A stretch of DNA of 6,099 nucleotides from an uncultured Bacillota bacterium (lineage in GTDB: Bacteria > Bacillota_A > Clostridia > Peptostreptococcales > Anaerovoracaceae): contig CAMOWO010000050.1 of NCBI GenBank assembly GCA_946628525.1, forward strand, positions 1 to 6,099, read 5' to 3'. Shown here piece by piece: positions 1-6,083 of this stretch. The notes under the pieces are model-generated. The model was not told the origin of the DNA. It was given only the letters and a program-made list of their open reading frames with translations, and ran no database searches. Numbering within the stretch: position 1 is the stretch's first letter; the number at the start of each line of letters is the position of its first letter. The position numbers were made by a program, and so were the translations under genes.

Positions 1-1006
1 CTGTCTTTATCACTTCGCCGCCGGCGAATATGGCGCCCTTGCCCTTGCCGCAGGCCACGCCGATATCTGCTCCCTTCGACTCGCCCGGACCGTTGACCAC
101 GCATCCCATCACCGCGATCTTGATGGGCCGCGCGTCCTGTCCCAGGCGCTCATACAAAGAAGTGACGCTTCTGTCTATATCTGTAGCAATCTTCTCCAGA
201 TCCACTTCCGTGCGCCCGCAGGTCGGGCAGGAGACGATCTCTGCTCGTTCTTTTCTCATTCCCAGAGCCGCCAGCAGTTCCTTCGCCATGATCACTTCCT
301 CCACGGGATCTGCCGTAAGGGAGATCCTCATGGTGTCACCGATGCCCTCCAGAAGGAGTGCGCCGACGCCTGCTGCAGATTTGATCCGGCCTCTGGATGG
401 GATGCCTGCTTCCGTCACACCGATGTGAAGCGGATAGTCGCAGGAACGATCCACGATCTTATAAGCCTCATAGTTCATGGCCACGTCGCTGGATTTGAGG
501 GAAATGACGATATCGTCAAAATCCATGTCCTCCAGGATCTTCACGTTCCGCAGCGCGCTCTCTGCCAGGCCCTGAGCCGTGACTTTTCCGTACTTCTCAA
601 GGATGTCCTTTTCGAGGGAACCGGAGTTCACCCCCACGCGGATAGGGATCTGCCTCTCCTTTGCCATATCGCACACTTTGCGAACGTTCTCCGCCGCGCC
701 GATGTTGCCCGGATTGATCCGGATCTTGTCCACGCCGCTTTTCATGGATTCGATGGCAAGGCGGTAGTCAAAATGGATGTCCGCTACTACAGGGATCCCG
801 GCTCCTGCCTTGATCTCCTTCAGTGCTCTGGCAGCCTCCATATCCGGCACCGCAAGGCGTATGATCTGGCATCCGGCCTCTCGTAATCTATCGATCTGGG
901 CCAGGCTCGCCTTCACGTCTGCCGTCGCCGTATTCGTCATGGACTGGATGGAAACGGGTGCTCCCCCGCCGATCTTCACATCACCGCAAAATACTGTCTT
1001 TTTCAT
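1..1006 (-). CDS. ispG: HMBPP synthase IspG, 3' end cut by window edge
   Basis: This gene encodes 4-hydroxy-3-methylbut-2-en-1-yl diphosphate synthase (GcpE/IspG), the cytosolic [4Fe-4S] enzyme that converts MEcPP to HMBPP in the MEP isoprenoid pathway. It reads from an ATG at 1006 to the left edge without a stop, giving 335 codons; probably only a few C-terminal residues are missing. Visible motifs are IGGGAPVSVQSMTNT at residues 12-26 near the N-terminus of the TIM barrel, RINPGNIG (96-103), IPIRVGVNSGSLE (120-132), HIGVTEAG (194-201) and GVGALLLEGIGDTMRISLT (213-231). The cluster ligands are C260 and C263 (SCPTCGRTE), C302 (MGCVVNGPGE) and E309. There is a further cysteine, C319, in GVACGKGKG; I cannot say whether it matters. 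The start is set by GGAGG at 1015-1019, 8 bases upstream. It lies 18 bases after rseP and is probably cotranscribed with it. The family assignment is very secure. Confidence 0.97.
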   Translation of the reverse strand, partial: MKKTVFCGDVKIGGGAPVSIQSMTNTATADVKASLAQIDRLREAGCQIIRLAVPDMEAARALKEIKAGAGIPVVADIHFDYRLAIESMKSGVDKIRINPGNIGAAENVRKVCDMAKERQIPIRVGVNSGSLEKDILEKYGKVTAQGLAESALRNVKILEDMDFDDIVISLKSSDVAMNYEAYKIVDRSCDYPLHIGVTEAGIPSRGRIKSAAGVGALLLEGIGDTMRISLTADPVEEVIMAKELLAALGMRKERAEIVSCPTCGRTEVDLEKIATDIDRSVTSLYERLGQDARPIKIAVMGCVVNGPGESKGADIGVACGKGKGAIFAGGEVIKT

Positions 1007-1014
1007 CAAAACAT

Positions 1015-1019
1015 CCTCC
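1015..1019 (-). promoter_or_regulatory. Shine-Dalgarno site of ispG
   Basis: The minus strand reads GGAGG here, followed by an 8-base spacer to the ATG at 1006. This supports the short N-terminus chosen for IspG. The site lies in the 18-base gap after the rseP stop. Confidence 0.85.
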
Positions 1020-1024
1020 GCGTA

Positions 1025-2035
1025 TCAGAACAAAGGTATGATGAATCTTATCACGTCGTTGAAGGTGACGTAGATCATCAAAGCGAAAAGGCACATCAGC
1101 CCTGCGAAATGGAAGTATCCTTCCACTTTATCCGTCACTCTCCGTCCGGTGATCTTCCGGATGAGAAGGAAGAGAAGCCTTCCTCCGTCAAGGGCCGGGA
1201 ATGGCAGGAGGTTGATGACGGCAAGGTTCAGACTGAGAAGCGCCGCCAGATACACCACATTGATGAATCCGTGGCTGGCCGAATCGCTCACCGCATAGAC
1301 GATCCCCACAGGACCCGAAAGGTCTTTTGTGGAGACTTCCCCCGTAAACAGTTGCTTCAGGATCTTATACATCATCACCGTCATGGAGCCGGTCCCGATG
1401 ATCCCCTGCTTCACTGCCGTGACAGGATCGTGGCTGACTTTCGTGGTCACGCCCAGGATGTATCTGCCGGACTCCTTGTTGTACTTGACCGCAGAATCAA
1501 GGGCCAGTTCCTTCCCGTCCCTCTCCACTGTGACGGTGACGCTGGCATCTTTCTCGTTCGGTACATAAAGAGCCACGTCGCTCCATGCGCCGATCTCATG
1601 GTCGTCGATGGCCAGGATCTTATCCCCCGCCTGGATCCCTGCCTGCTGGGCCGGGTATCCTTCCGATACGTCCCCCACCGTCGTCGTGGCCGTTCCCATG
1701 ATGAGATACACCACGATGATCAGCACGACGCATGTGATGAAGTTCATGCCTGCCCCCGCGAAGAGCACCAGGGCTCTCTGCCAGGCCGGCTTATTGTTGA
1801 AGGCCCGCTCATCCTCCGAGTCCTCATCTTCGCCTTCCATGGCGCAGTAACCTCCGATCGGGAGCGCTCTTACGGCATACAAAGTCTCCCCGCGCTGCTT
1901 CTTAAAGAGCGCAGGTCCCATGCCGATGGCGAACTCGTTCACCTTGACGCCGCAGGCTTTCGCCACGAAGAAATGTCCGAATTCGTGGACGAAAATAAGC
2001 AGGCAGAAAATTATGATTGCATAAATGATGGTCAT
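1025..2035 (-). CDS. rseP: RseP/RasP-type site-2 intramembrane zinc protease
   Basis: This is a 336-residue M50-family metalloprotease of the cytoplasmic membrane, orthologous to E. coli RseP and B. subtilis RasP. By family knowledge it cleaves anti-sigma factors and remnant signal peptides within the bilayer. The first membrane helix carries the zinc motif HEFGH (residues 17-21, catalytic E18). AIGMGP and ALPIGGYCAMEGEDE (57-71) follow. A second hydrophobic stretch spans about 88-113. A single PDZ domain occupies roughly 117-200; E. coli RseP has two, so this is the shorter Gram-positive form. GPVGI (241-245) precedes the third helix, which has NLLPFPALDGGR (275-286) supplying the third zinc ligand, D283. 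The last helix runs to the C-terminus. The ATG overlaps the dxr stop as ATGA, and AGAGG at 2043-2047 lies 7 bases upstream, so translational coupling to dxr is likely. The substrate cannot be inferred from the window. Confidence 0.96.
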   Translation of the reverse strand: MTIIYAIIIFCLLIFVHEFGHFFVAKACGVKVNEFAIGMGPALFKKQRGETLYAVRALPIGGYCAMEGEDEDSEDERAFNNKPAWQRALVLFAGAGMNFITCVVLIIVVYLIMGTATTTVGDVSEGYPAQQAGIQAGDKILAIDDHEIGAWSDVALYVPNEKDASVTVTVERDGKELALDSAVKYNKESGRYILGVTTKVSHDPVTAVKQGIIGTGSMTVMMYKILKQLFTGEVSTKDLSGPVGIVYAVSDSASHGFINVVYLAALLSLNLAVINLLPFPALDGGRLLFLLIRKITGRRVTDKVEGYFHFAGLMCLFALMIYVTFNDVIRFIIPLF

Positions 2036-3192
2036 ACCATTTCCTCTATCGTCTTCTCTGTAAGACGTCTTATCTTCCTGTCTTCCTCCAGGATCTGTTC
2101 TAATGTCATATCGTATACAGGCACGTGCTCCTCCAGGAGTTTTTCCAGGGTCTCCTGTATGTCGATGAAGCGGATCTTTCCCTTCAGGAAGTGATCCACC
2201 AGCACTTCGTTGGCCCCGTTCAAGACCACCGGGTAGCTTCCGCCCCTTCGGGAGGCCTCATAGGCCATGGCGATGGTCCGGAACACTTCGAGATCCGGCT
2301 TCATGAAGGTGAGCCCTTCTTCAAGTGAAAAGAAGTCCAGCGGGCTTACCATGCCGCCCAGCTCCAGCCTCTCAGGATAGGAGAAGGCGTACGCGATCGG
2401 CACTCTCATATCCGGCTGTCCCATCTGTCCGATGACGGAGCAGTCGCAGAACTCCACTGCGGAGTGAAGGACGCTCTGAGGGTGCACCACCACCTGGATA
2501 TCATCGAGGGGCACATCGAAGAGCCACTTGGCTTCGATGACTTCAAGGCCCTTGTTGACCATGGTCGCAGAATCCACCGTGATCTTGCGGCCCATGGACC
2601 AGTTCGGGTGAGCCAGTGCTTGCTCGAGAGTGACCTCCCGCAGCTGCTCCAGCGAGAACCCCCTGAAAGGACCGCCGGAGGCCGTGAGGATGATCCTCTT
2701 TACCCTGTTGCCTTCGTTGCCTTGGAGTGCCTGAAAGATGGCGCTGTGCTCGCTGTCTACCGGAAGGAGCTTCACGCCCTTTGCTTTCGCCGCACCGGTG
2801 ACCAGCTGTCCTCCGGTGACCAGCGTCTCTTTGTTGGCAAACGCGATGTCTTTGGATGCGCCGATAGCTGCAAGAGTGGGCTCCAGGCCTCTCATCCCCA
2901 TCAGTGAATTGAGGACCATATCGCAGTCTTCCATGGACGCCAGTGCAACGAGGCCTGCCTCTCCATGGTAGAAGTCGATGTCCGGATACTCCTTTGACAG
3001 CTGCCTGGCATCCTCCTCAGATGCTACGGAAACAAGAGCGGGTCTGAATTCCTCGATCTGCTCCCGCAGAAGCTCGATGCTCCTGGCGCAGGAAAGGGCG
3101 CTGACGCTGTATTTATCTTTATTGTTTCGGATCACGTCCAGGGCCTGTGTACCAATGGACCCGGTGCTTCCGAGTATTGCGATCTTCTTCAT
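2032..3192 (-). CDS. dxr: 1-deoxy-D-xylulose-5-phosphate reductoisomerase
   Basis: Dxr (IspC) is the cytosolic enzyme that converts DXP to MEP with NADPH and a divalent metal. It is the first committed step of the MEP pathway and the fosmidomycin target. The protein has 386 residues, close to the usual family length. The NADPH-binding glycine motif GSTGSIG is at residues 8-14, and AFANKETLVTGG at 117-128. The metal ligands are D146 and E148 in LPVDSEHSAIFQ, and E217 in MVNKGLEVIEAKWLF. The flexible-loop motif HPNWSMGRKI is at 195-204, and HPQSVLHSAVEF at 237-248. The C-terminal helical domain includes LNGANEVLV (324-332). All expected catalytic positions are present. It starts 8 bases after cdsA with a weak Shine-Dalgarno, and its stop overlaps the rseP start. 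Together with ispG nearby, it links the operon to isoprenoid supply for UppS. Confidence 0.98.
   Translation of the reverse strand: MKKIAILGSTGSIGTQALDVIRNNKDKYSVSALSCARSIELLREQIEEFRPALVSVASEEDARQLSKEYPDIDFYHGEAGLVALASMEDCDMVLNSLMGMRGLEPTLAAIGASKDIAFANKETLVTGGQLVTGAAKAKGVKLLPVDSEHSAIFQALQGNEGNRVKRIILTASGGPFRGFSLEQLREVTLEQALAHPNWSMGRKITVDSATMVNKGLEVIEAKWLFDVPLDDIQVVVHPQSVLHSAVEFCDCSVIGQMGQPDMRVPIAYAFSYPERLELGGMVSPLDFFSLEEGLTFMKPDLEVFRTIAMAYEASRRGGSYPVVLNGANEVLVDHFLKGKIRFIDIQETLEKLLEEHVPVYDMTLEQILEEDRKIRRLTEKTIEEMV
2043..2047 (-). promoter_or_regulatory. Shine-Dalgarno site of rseP inside dxr
   Basis: The minus strand reads AGAGG, 7 bases before the rseP ATG at 2035. The site lies within the last codons of dxr. 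It supports the ATGA overlap as a true start and suggests that ribosomes finishing dxr can re-initiate on rseP. Confidence 0.7.
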
Positions 3193-3197
3193 GTAAT

Positions 3198-3202
3198 TCC
3201 CT
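3198..3202 (-). promoter_or_regulatory. Weak, close Shine-Dalgarno of dxr overlapping the cdsA stop
   Basis: The minus strand reads AGGGA with only 5 bases before the dxr ATG at 3192. It overlaps the cdsA TAG stop (3203-3201). Compared with the GGAGG or AAAGGAG sites of neighbouring genes this is a poor site, so dxr translation probably depends partly on ribosomes arriving from cdsA. A second AGGGA sits at 3206-3210, inside the last cdsA codons. Confidence 0.5.
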
Positions 3203-3986
3203 ATATCCCTATGACGAGAACGATATAGTAGTAAACCATCGGTCCCGTGAAAAGCACGCTGTCAAATCTGTCAAGTATACCGCCGTGGCCCGGAATGAGG
3301 TTGCCGTAGTCCTTGATGCCCATCTTTCTTTTGAAGATGGATGCCGTGAGGTCACCGAACTGGGAGATCACGCCGCCGAGGACGCCGATGATGATGCAGT
3401 GCACCAGCACCTCCGGCATAAAGAAATAGCCGAAGACGCCGCTGAGGATCACGCTCCCCAAAATGCCGCCGATGGAACCTTCGATGGTCTTCTTCGGGCT
3501 GATTTTCGGGCAGAGCTTGTGCTTGCCGAGGGCCACTCCTGCGAAGTAAGCCATGATGTCCGTTCCGAATGCCGTGATGACGATGAGCCAGATCATCAGG
3601 CTGTATGGCTCCGCTCTGTCCACCAGCGTGATATGGAATGAGAAGAAAATGATGTAGAACACGCCGGTCAACGTGGCCATGGCGTCTTCCAGTTTCCTCT
3701 CCTCGATCTTGAACAAGTACAGCAGGCTGGCCACCACCACGCCAAAGAACCACAGCATGAGCCATCTCGGCTCCGTGGTGCAAAGTTCAATGACGTACAG
3801 TCCCACCGCCGCTGCCACTGCGATCGGCAGGCTGGCGTGGACGTCCATGGCCTTGAAGCCGTTAAAGAACTCCCGGACGGCCATAACGCCGATCACAAAG
3901 CATGCTGCGAACAGCACGTATCCGCCAAGTATCAGTATCACTACCAGGGGCAGCATCACGAGCCCCGACAAGATCCTGGTTTTCAT
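3201..3986 (-). CDS. cdsA: Phosphatidate cytidylyltransferase (CDP-diacylglycerol synthase)
   Basis: CdsA is an integral membrane enzyme that makes CDP-diacylglycerol from CTP and phosphatidic acid, the branch point of bacterial phospholipid synthesis. From the chosen ATG the product has 261 residues. The N-terminus MKTRILSGLVMLPLV is typical of the family, and several hydrophobic segments (roughly 7-38, 53-92, 104-148, 173-208 and 246-261) indicate a polytopic protein. The mid-protein motif TDIMAYFAGVALGK (142-155) followed by KISPKKTIEGSIGG (161-174) is characteristic. The C-terminal family signature begins SIFKR (216-220), continues KD (225-226) and ends PGHGGILDRFD (232-242), with the metal-binding aspartates present. 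The frame stays open upstream to 4094, but that would overlap uppS by about 107 bases. GGAGG at 3995-3999 decides for 3986. Only one base separates it from the uppS stop, so coupling is expected. Confidence 0.97.
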   Translation of the reverse strand: MKTRILSGLVMLPLVVILILGGYVLFAACFVIGVMAVREFFNGFKAMDVHASLPIAVAAAVGLYVIELCTTEPRWLMLWFFGVVVASLLYLFKIEERKLEDAMATLTGVFYIIFFSFHITLVDRAEPYSLMIWLIVITAFGTDIMAYFAGVALGKHKLCPKISPKKTIEGSIGGILGSVILSGVFGYFFMPEVLVHCIIIGVLGGVISQFGDLTASIFKRKMGIKDYGNLIPGHGGILDRFDSVLFTGPMVYYYIVLVIGI

Positions 3987-3987
3987 G

Positions 3988-4704
3988 TCATCTTCCTCCG
4001 AAACGTCTGTCTCTGCTCTGATAGATTTCCAGAGCTTTCTCGTACTTCTCCGGCGTGAAATCAGGCCAGAGCTCATCAACGAAAACGAATTCACTGTAGG
4101 CGCACTGCCACATCAGGAAATTCGAAAGCCGCTCTTCTCCGCTGGTCCTTATGACCACCTCCGGGTCCGGGATGTTCTCGTGACCGGTGAAGAGGTGCTG
4201 TCCGATCAGTTCCTCCGTGACGTCCCCGGGCTCCAGCTCGCCCTCTTTTACCATCTCGCAAAGTTCCGTGACGCTTCTTCTGATCTCATCGCGGCTTCCG
4301 TAGTTGATGGCGATATTGAACTTCAGCCCGTCGTTATCCTTCGTCTTTGCCAGGGTCTTCTCCAGACTCTTTCTGGCGTCCTCCGGGATCGCGGAATAGT
4401 CCCCCAGGATATTCACGTGGACGTTGTTGTCGATCAGTCCCTTGAGGTCGCTCTGTACGTATTTCACCAGGAGTTTGAAGATGCCGCCGACTTCCTCCAC
4501 CGAACGCTTCCAGTTCTCCGTGGAGAAGGCGTATACGGTCAGGTACTCCACTCCCAGTTTGTCGGAATGATCCACGATCTTCTTCATGGCCTTCATCCCG
4601 GCATTGTGACCCGCCACACGTGGTACGCCGTGGGCCTTCGCCCACCGGCCGTTGCCGTCCATGATGATGGCCACGTGGCGCGGGATCCTGTCAAGATCCA
4701 ACAT
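3988..4704 (-). CDS. uppS: Undecaprenyl diphosphate synthase (cis-prenyltransferase)
   Basis: UppS condenses isopentenyl diphosphate units onto farnesyl diphosphate in cis configuration to make the C55 carrier lipid precursor used for peptidoglycan and other surface polymers. It is a soluble, membrane-associated homodimer. From the chosen start the product has 238 residues, slightly shorter than the 253 of E. coli. MDGNGRWA (residues 15-22) carries the catalytic Asp16 and the phosphate-binding loop. GHNAGM (32-37), YAFSTENWKR (58-67) and FNIAINYGSRDE (129-140) follow. The C-terminal signature RTSGEERLSNFLMWQ (186-200), with R186, R192 and S194, is followed by YSEFVFVDELWPDF (203-216). An in-frame ATG at 4773 would add 23 residues reading through the hairpin, but it has no ribosome site, whereas AAAGGAG precedes 4704. 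A long-chain or other polyprenyl length cannot be fully excluded from motifs, but the cluster context favours UppS. Confidence 0.97.
   Translation of the reverse strand: MLDLDRIPRHVAIIMDGNGRWAKAHGVPRVAGHNAGMKAMKKIVDHSDKLGVEYLTVYAFSTENWKRSVEEVGGIFKLLVKYVQSDLKGLIDNNVHVNILGDYSAIPEDARKSLEKTLAKTKDNDGLKFNIAINYGSRDEIRRSVTELCEMVKEGELEPGDVTEELIGQHLFTGHENIPDPEVVIRTSGEERLSNFLMWQCAYSEFVFVDELWPDFTPEKYEKALEIYQSRDRRFGGR
3995..3999 (-). promoter_or_regulatory. Shine-Dalgarno site that sets the cdsA start
   Basis: The minus strand reads GGAGG, 8 bases before the ATG at 3986. The site lies inside the last codons of uppS. It favours this start over the upstream in-frame ATG at 4094, whose extra 36 residues are polar, unlike the CdsA family, and merely read uppS in another frame. 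Confidence 0.85.
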
Positions 4705-4712
4705 GATGAGAT

Positions 4713-4719
4713 CTCCTTT
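4713..4719 (-). promoter_or_regulatory. Shine-Dalgarno site that sets the uppS start
   Basis: The minus strand reads AAAGGAG, 8 bases before the ATG at 4704. This is among the strongest sites in the window. The alternative ATG at 4773 has no purine-rich site upstream, so this element decides the start. It lies downstream of the terminator-like hairpin. Confidence 0.88.
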
Positions 4720-4734
4720 GCTCTGCTGATTATC

Positions 4735-4766
4735 AAAAATGATGTGACCTGCATGCAGGTCACATC
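4735..4766 (-). terminator. Hairpin plus U-run between frr and uppS (terminator or attenuator)
   Basis: Bases 4741-4766 form a perfect 26-base palindrome. On the minus strand it can fold into an 11-bp stem (arm GATGTGACCTG) with a CATG loop. It is followed by one A and then five Ts (complement of 4735-4739). The T-run is on the transcribed side only; the other flank has none. The hairpin begins 27 bases after the frr stop, and the T-run ends 30 bases before the uppS ATG. The geometry fits a Rho-independent terminator of moderate strength. Because uppS and the genes after it still need transcription, partial termination, an mRNA processing or stability element, or a further promoter are possible. 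A protein-binding operator is the alternative. Confidence 0.65.
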
Positions 4767-4793
4767 CGCTCATACACTTAAACTGTCAAGGAA

Positions 4794-5351
4794 TCAGACT
4801 TCCATGATCTCCTTGTCTTTCTCTGCGATGATATCGTCGATATCTTTGATGGCCTTATCGTGGACCTTCTGGATATCATCGAGGAATTCTTTCAGGTCAT
4901 CTTCTGTGAGATCTCCACCCTTCTCCGCCTTCTTGGCTTTGTCGTTGTAGTCTCTTCTCAGATTTCTGATGGCGACCTTGGCGTCCTCACCCATAGCCTT
5001 GACTTGCTTGGTGAGTTCCTTTCTTCTTTCTTCTGTTACCTGTGGGATGGCAAGTCTGATGACCTTACCGTCGTTAACAGGATTGATACCAATGTTGGCG
5101 ATGTTGATGCCCTTCTCGATGTCAGGAATGCTCTTCGGATCGAATGGTGCGATGAGAAGAGTTCTCGGTTCAGGTACAGAAATATTCGCCAGTGACTTCA
5201 GCGGTGTCGGTGAGCCATAGTAATCGACCATGACCTTGTCCACCAGCGCTGCGTTCGCTCTGCCGGCTCTGACTGTGCCCAGATCTTCTTTGAGTACGGA
5301 TATACTCTTTTCTACTTTTTCTTCTAATAAATCGAGATTGAATTCTGACAT
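4794..5351 (-). CDS. frr: Ribosome recycling factor
   Basis: RRF acts with EF-G in the cytoplasm to split post-termination ribosomes into subunits. The 185 residues match the canonical family length exactly. Domain I is a three-helix bundle (about 1-28 and 105-185) with the conserved TVRAGRAN (26-33) at the first hinge and QVTEERRKEL (104-113) at the start of the long central helix. NLRRDYNDKAKK (130-141) contains Arg132, which is conserved in the family for 50S contact. Domain II, the small beta domain (about 30-104), includes VDYYGSPTPL (42-51), ANISVPEPRTLLIAPFD (55-71) and GINPVNDGKVIRL (88-100). All nine arginines use AGA, a stronger bias than in neighbouring genes, as expected for a highly expressed translation factor. 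GGAGG at 5359-5363 lies 7 bases before the ATG, and the gap to pyrH is 15 bases. Confidence 0.98.
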   Translation of the reverse strand: MSEFNLDLLEEKVEKSISVLKEDLGTVRAGRANAALVDKVMVDYYGSPTPLKSLANISVPEPRTLLIAPFDPKSIPDIEKGINIANIGINPVNDGKVIRLAIPQVTEERRKELTKQVKAMGEDAKVAIRNLRRDYNDKAKKAEKGGDLTEDDLKEFLDDIQKVHDKAIKDIDDIIAEKDKEIMEV

Positions 5352-5358
5352 GTCTGTA

Positions 5359-5363
5359 CCTCC
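5359..5363 (-). promoter_or_regulatory. Shine-Dalgarno site of frr
   Basis: The minus strand reads GGAGG within GGGAGGT, 7 bases before the ATG at 5351 and just after the pyrH stop. It confirms the canonical MSEFNLD start of RRF. Confidence 0.85.
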
Positions 5364-5366
5364 CTG

Positions 5367-6071
5367 TTATTTAACTATAGTCCCGATCTTCTCTCCGCAG
5401 ACGGCCTTCTTGATGTTGCCATCCTCCGCCAGTGCGAAAACATGGATCGCGATATTATTATCTCTGCAAAGTGCCGCTGCCGTGGAATCCATGACCTTGA
5501 GATCCTTCTCAAGAACTTCCTTATGTGTGAGGGATTCATATCTCTCCGCATTCGGATTCACTTCAGGGTCGTCGGAGTAAACGGCATCGATCTTCTTGGC
5601 CAGAAGGATGACTTCTGCATCGATCTCCGCTGCTCTCAGTGCTGCCGTTGTATCCGTCGAGAAGAAAGGATTGCCCGTTCCTGCTCCGAAGATGACTACT
5701 TTATTTCCTTCGAGATGGCTGATGGCCTTCCTTCTGATGTAAGGCTCTGCCACTTCTCTCATCTCGATGGCTGTCTGTACCCTCGTCGGCAGCCCTTCGC
5801 TCTCAAAGGCGTCCTGCAGTGCCATGGAGTTCATGACCGTCGCAAGCATCCCCATGTAGTCAGCCGTTGCTCTGTCGATGCTCTTGCCGGTCCTGCCTCT
5901 CCAGAAGTTACCTCCACCTACAACGATGGCGACCTGTACGCCCATGCTGGTGATCTCCTTCACCTGGAGTGCTACCTTCTTGAGCATTTCCTCGCTGATA
6001 CCGAAACGGTCTTCCCCTGCCAATGCCTCACCGCTTATCTTAAGCAGCACACGTTTATATTTTGCTTCCAT
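5367..6071 (-). CDS. pyrH: UMP kinase (uridylate kinase)
   Basis: PyrH phosphorylates UMP to UDP with ATP, feeding UTP and CTP synthesis. It belongs to the amino acid kinase fold and is a cytosolic hexamer in the family. The product has 234 residues, the usual length. Visible motifs are the N-terminal KISGEALAG (11-19), the glycine-rich [11 protein letters not shown] (50-60), the UMP-side [17 protein letters not shown] (70-86), the [21 protein letters not shown] segment (129-149) that contacts substrate and [19 protein letters not shown] (160-175), and the C-terminal [19 protein letters not shown] (194-212). No key motif is missing. The start at 6071 has AAGGAG 6 bases upstream. It is the first gene in view; in many Firmicutes rpsB and tsf lie upstream, but only 28 bases of that side are visible. 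It precedes frr by 15 bases and is probably cotranscribed with it. Confidence 0.98.
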   Translation of the reverse strand: MEAKYKRVLLKISGEALAGEDRFGISEEMLKKVALQVKEITSMGVQVAIVVGGGNFWRGRTGKSIDRATADYMGMLATVMNSMALQDAFESEGLPTRVQTAIEMREVAEPYIRRKAISHLEGNKVVIFGAGTGNPFFSTDTTAALRAAEIDAEVILLAKKIDAVYSDDPEVNPNAERYESLTHKEVLEKDLKVMDSTAAALCRDNNIAIHVFALAEDGNIKKAVCGEKIGTIVK

Positions 6072-6077
6072 ACCATG

Positions 6078-6083
6078 CTCCTT
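6078..6083 (-). promoter_or_regulatory. Shine-Dalgarno site of pyrH
   Basis: The minus strand reads AAGGAG, 6 bases before the ATG at 6071. The remaining bases to the right edge (6084-6099) are too few to show a promoter or the end of an upstream gene. A TGA triplet at 6085-6087 could be such a stop, but this cannot be tested here. Confidence 0.75.

Noticed and set aside
1109..2194. A 361-codon open frame on the plus strand opposite rseP and the end of dxr
   Set aside because: It is antisense to conserved motifs of RseP, has no ribosome site close to its ATG, and its translation is rich in His and Arg, as expected from a reversed coding frame.
2795..2824. 12-base direct repeat (CCGGTGACCAGC) with an 18-base period inside dxr, encoding LVTGGQ then LVTGAA
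   Set aside because: It looked like an in-frame duplication. However, the segment between the NKE motif and LPVDSEH has the same length as I recall for E. coli Dxr, so nothing has been inserted. It is most likely chance similarity.
3987..4094. Upstream in-frame extension of cdsA by 36 residues
   Set aside because: It would overlap uppS by about 107 bases, adds a polar stretch not seen in CdsA proteins, and bypasses the well-placed GGAGG at 3995-3999.
4743..4764. CRP/FNR-family operator suggested by TGTGA and TCACA half-sites in the palindrome
   Set aside because: The half-sites are 12 bases apart rather than the 6 of the CRP consensus, and the T-run on one side fits a terminator better.
4705..4773. 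Upstream in-frame extension of uppS by 23 residues
   Set aside because: The ATG at 4773 has no ribosome site, the added codons run through the palindrome, and AAAGGAG stands at the right distance from the ATG at 4704.
4729..4789. Promoter for uppS: a perfect TTGACA (minus strand, 4789-4784) and a GATAAT (4734-4729)
   Set aside because: The two hexamers are 49 bases apart. Neither has an acceptable partner at 15-19 bases: GATGTG lies 17 bases after TTGACA, and TGCATG lies 17 bases before GATAAT. A promoter cannot be supported from sequence alone.
3673..4950. A 425-codon open frame on the plus strand spanning parts of cdsA, uppS and frr
   Set aside because: It is antisense to three clearly recognisable genes and crosses their boundaries. 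It has no Shine-Dalgarno before its ATG, and its translation matches no family I recognise. It is a shadow frame.
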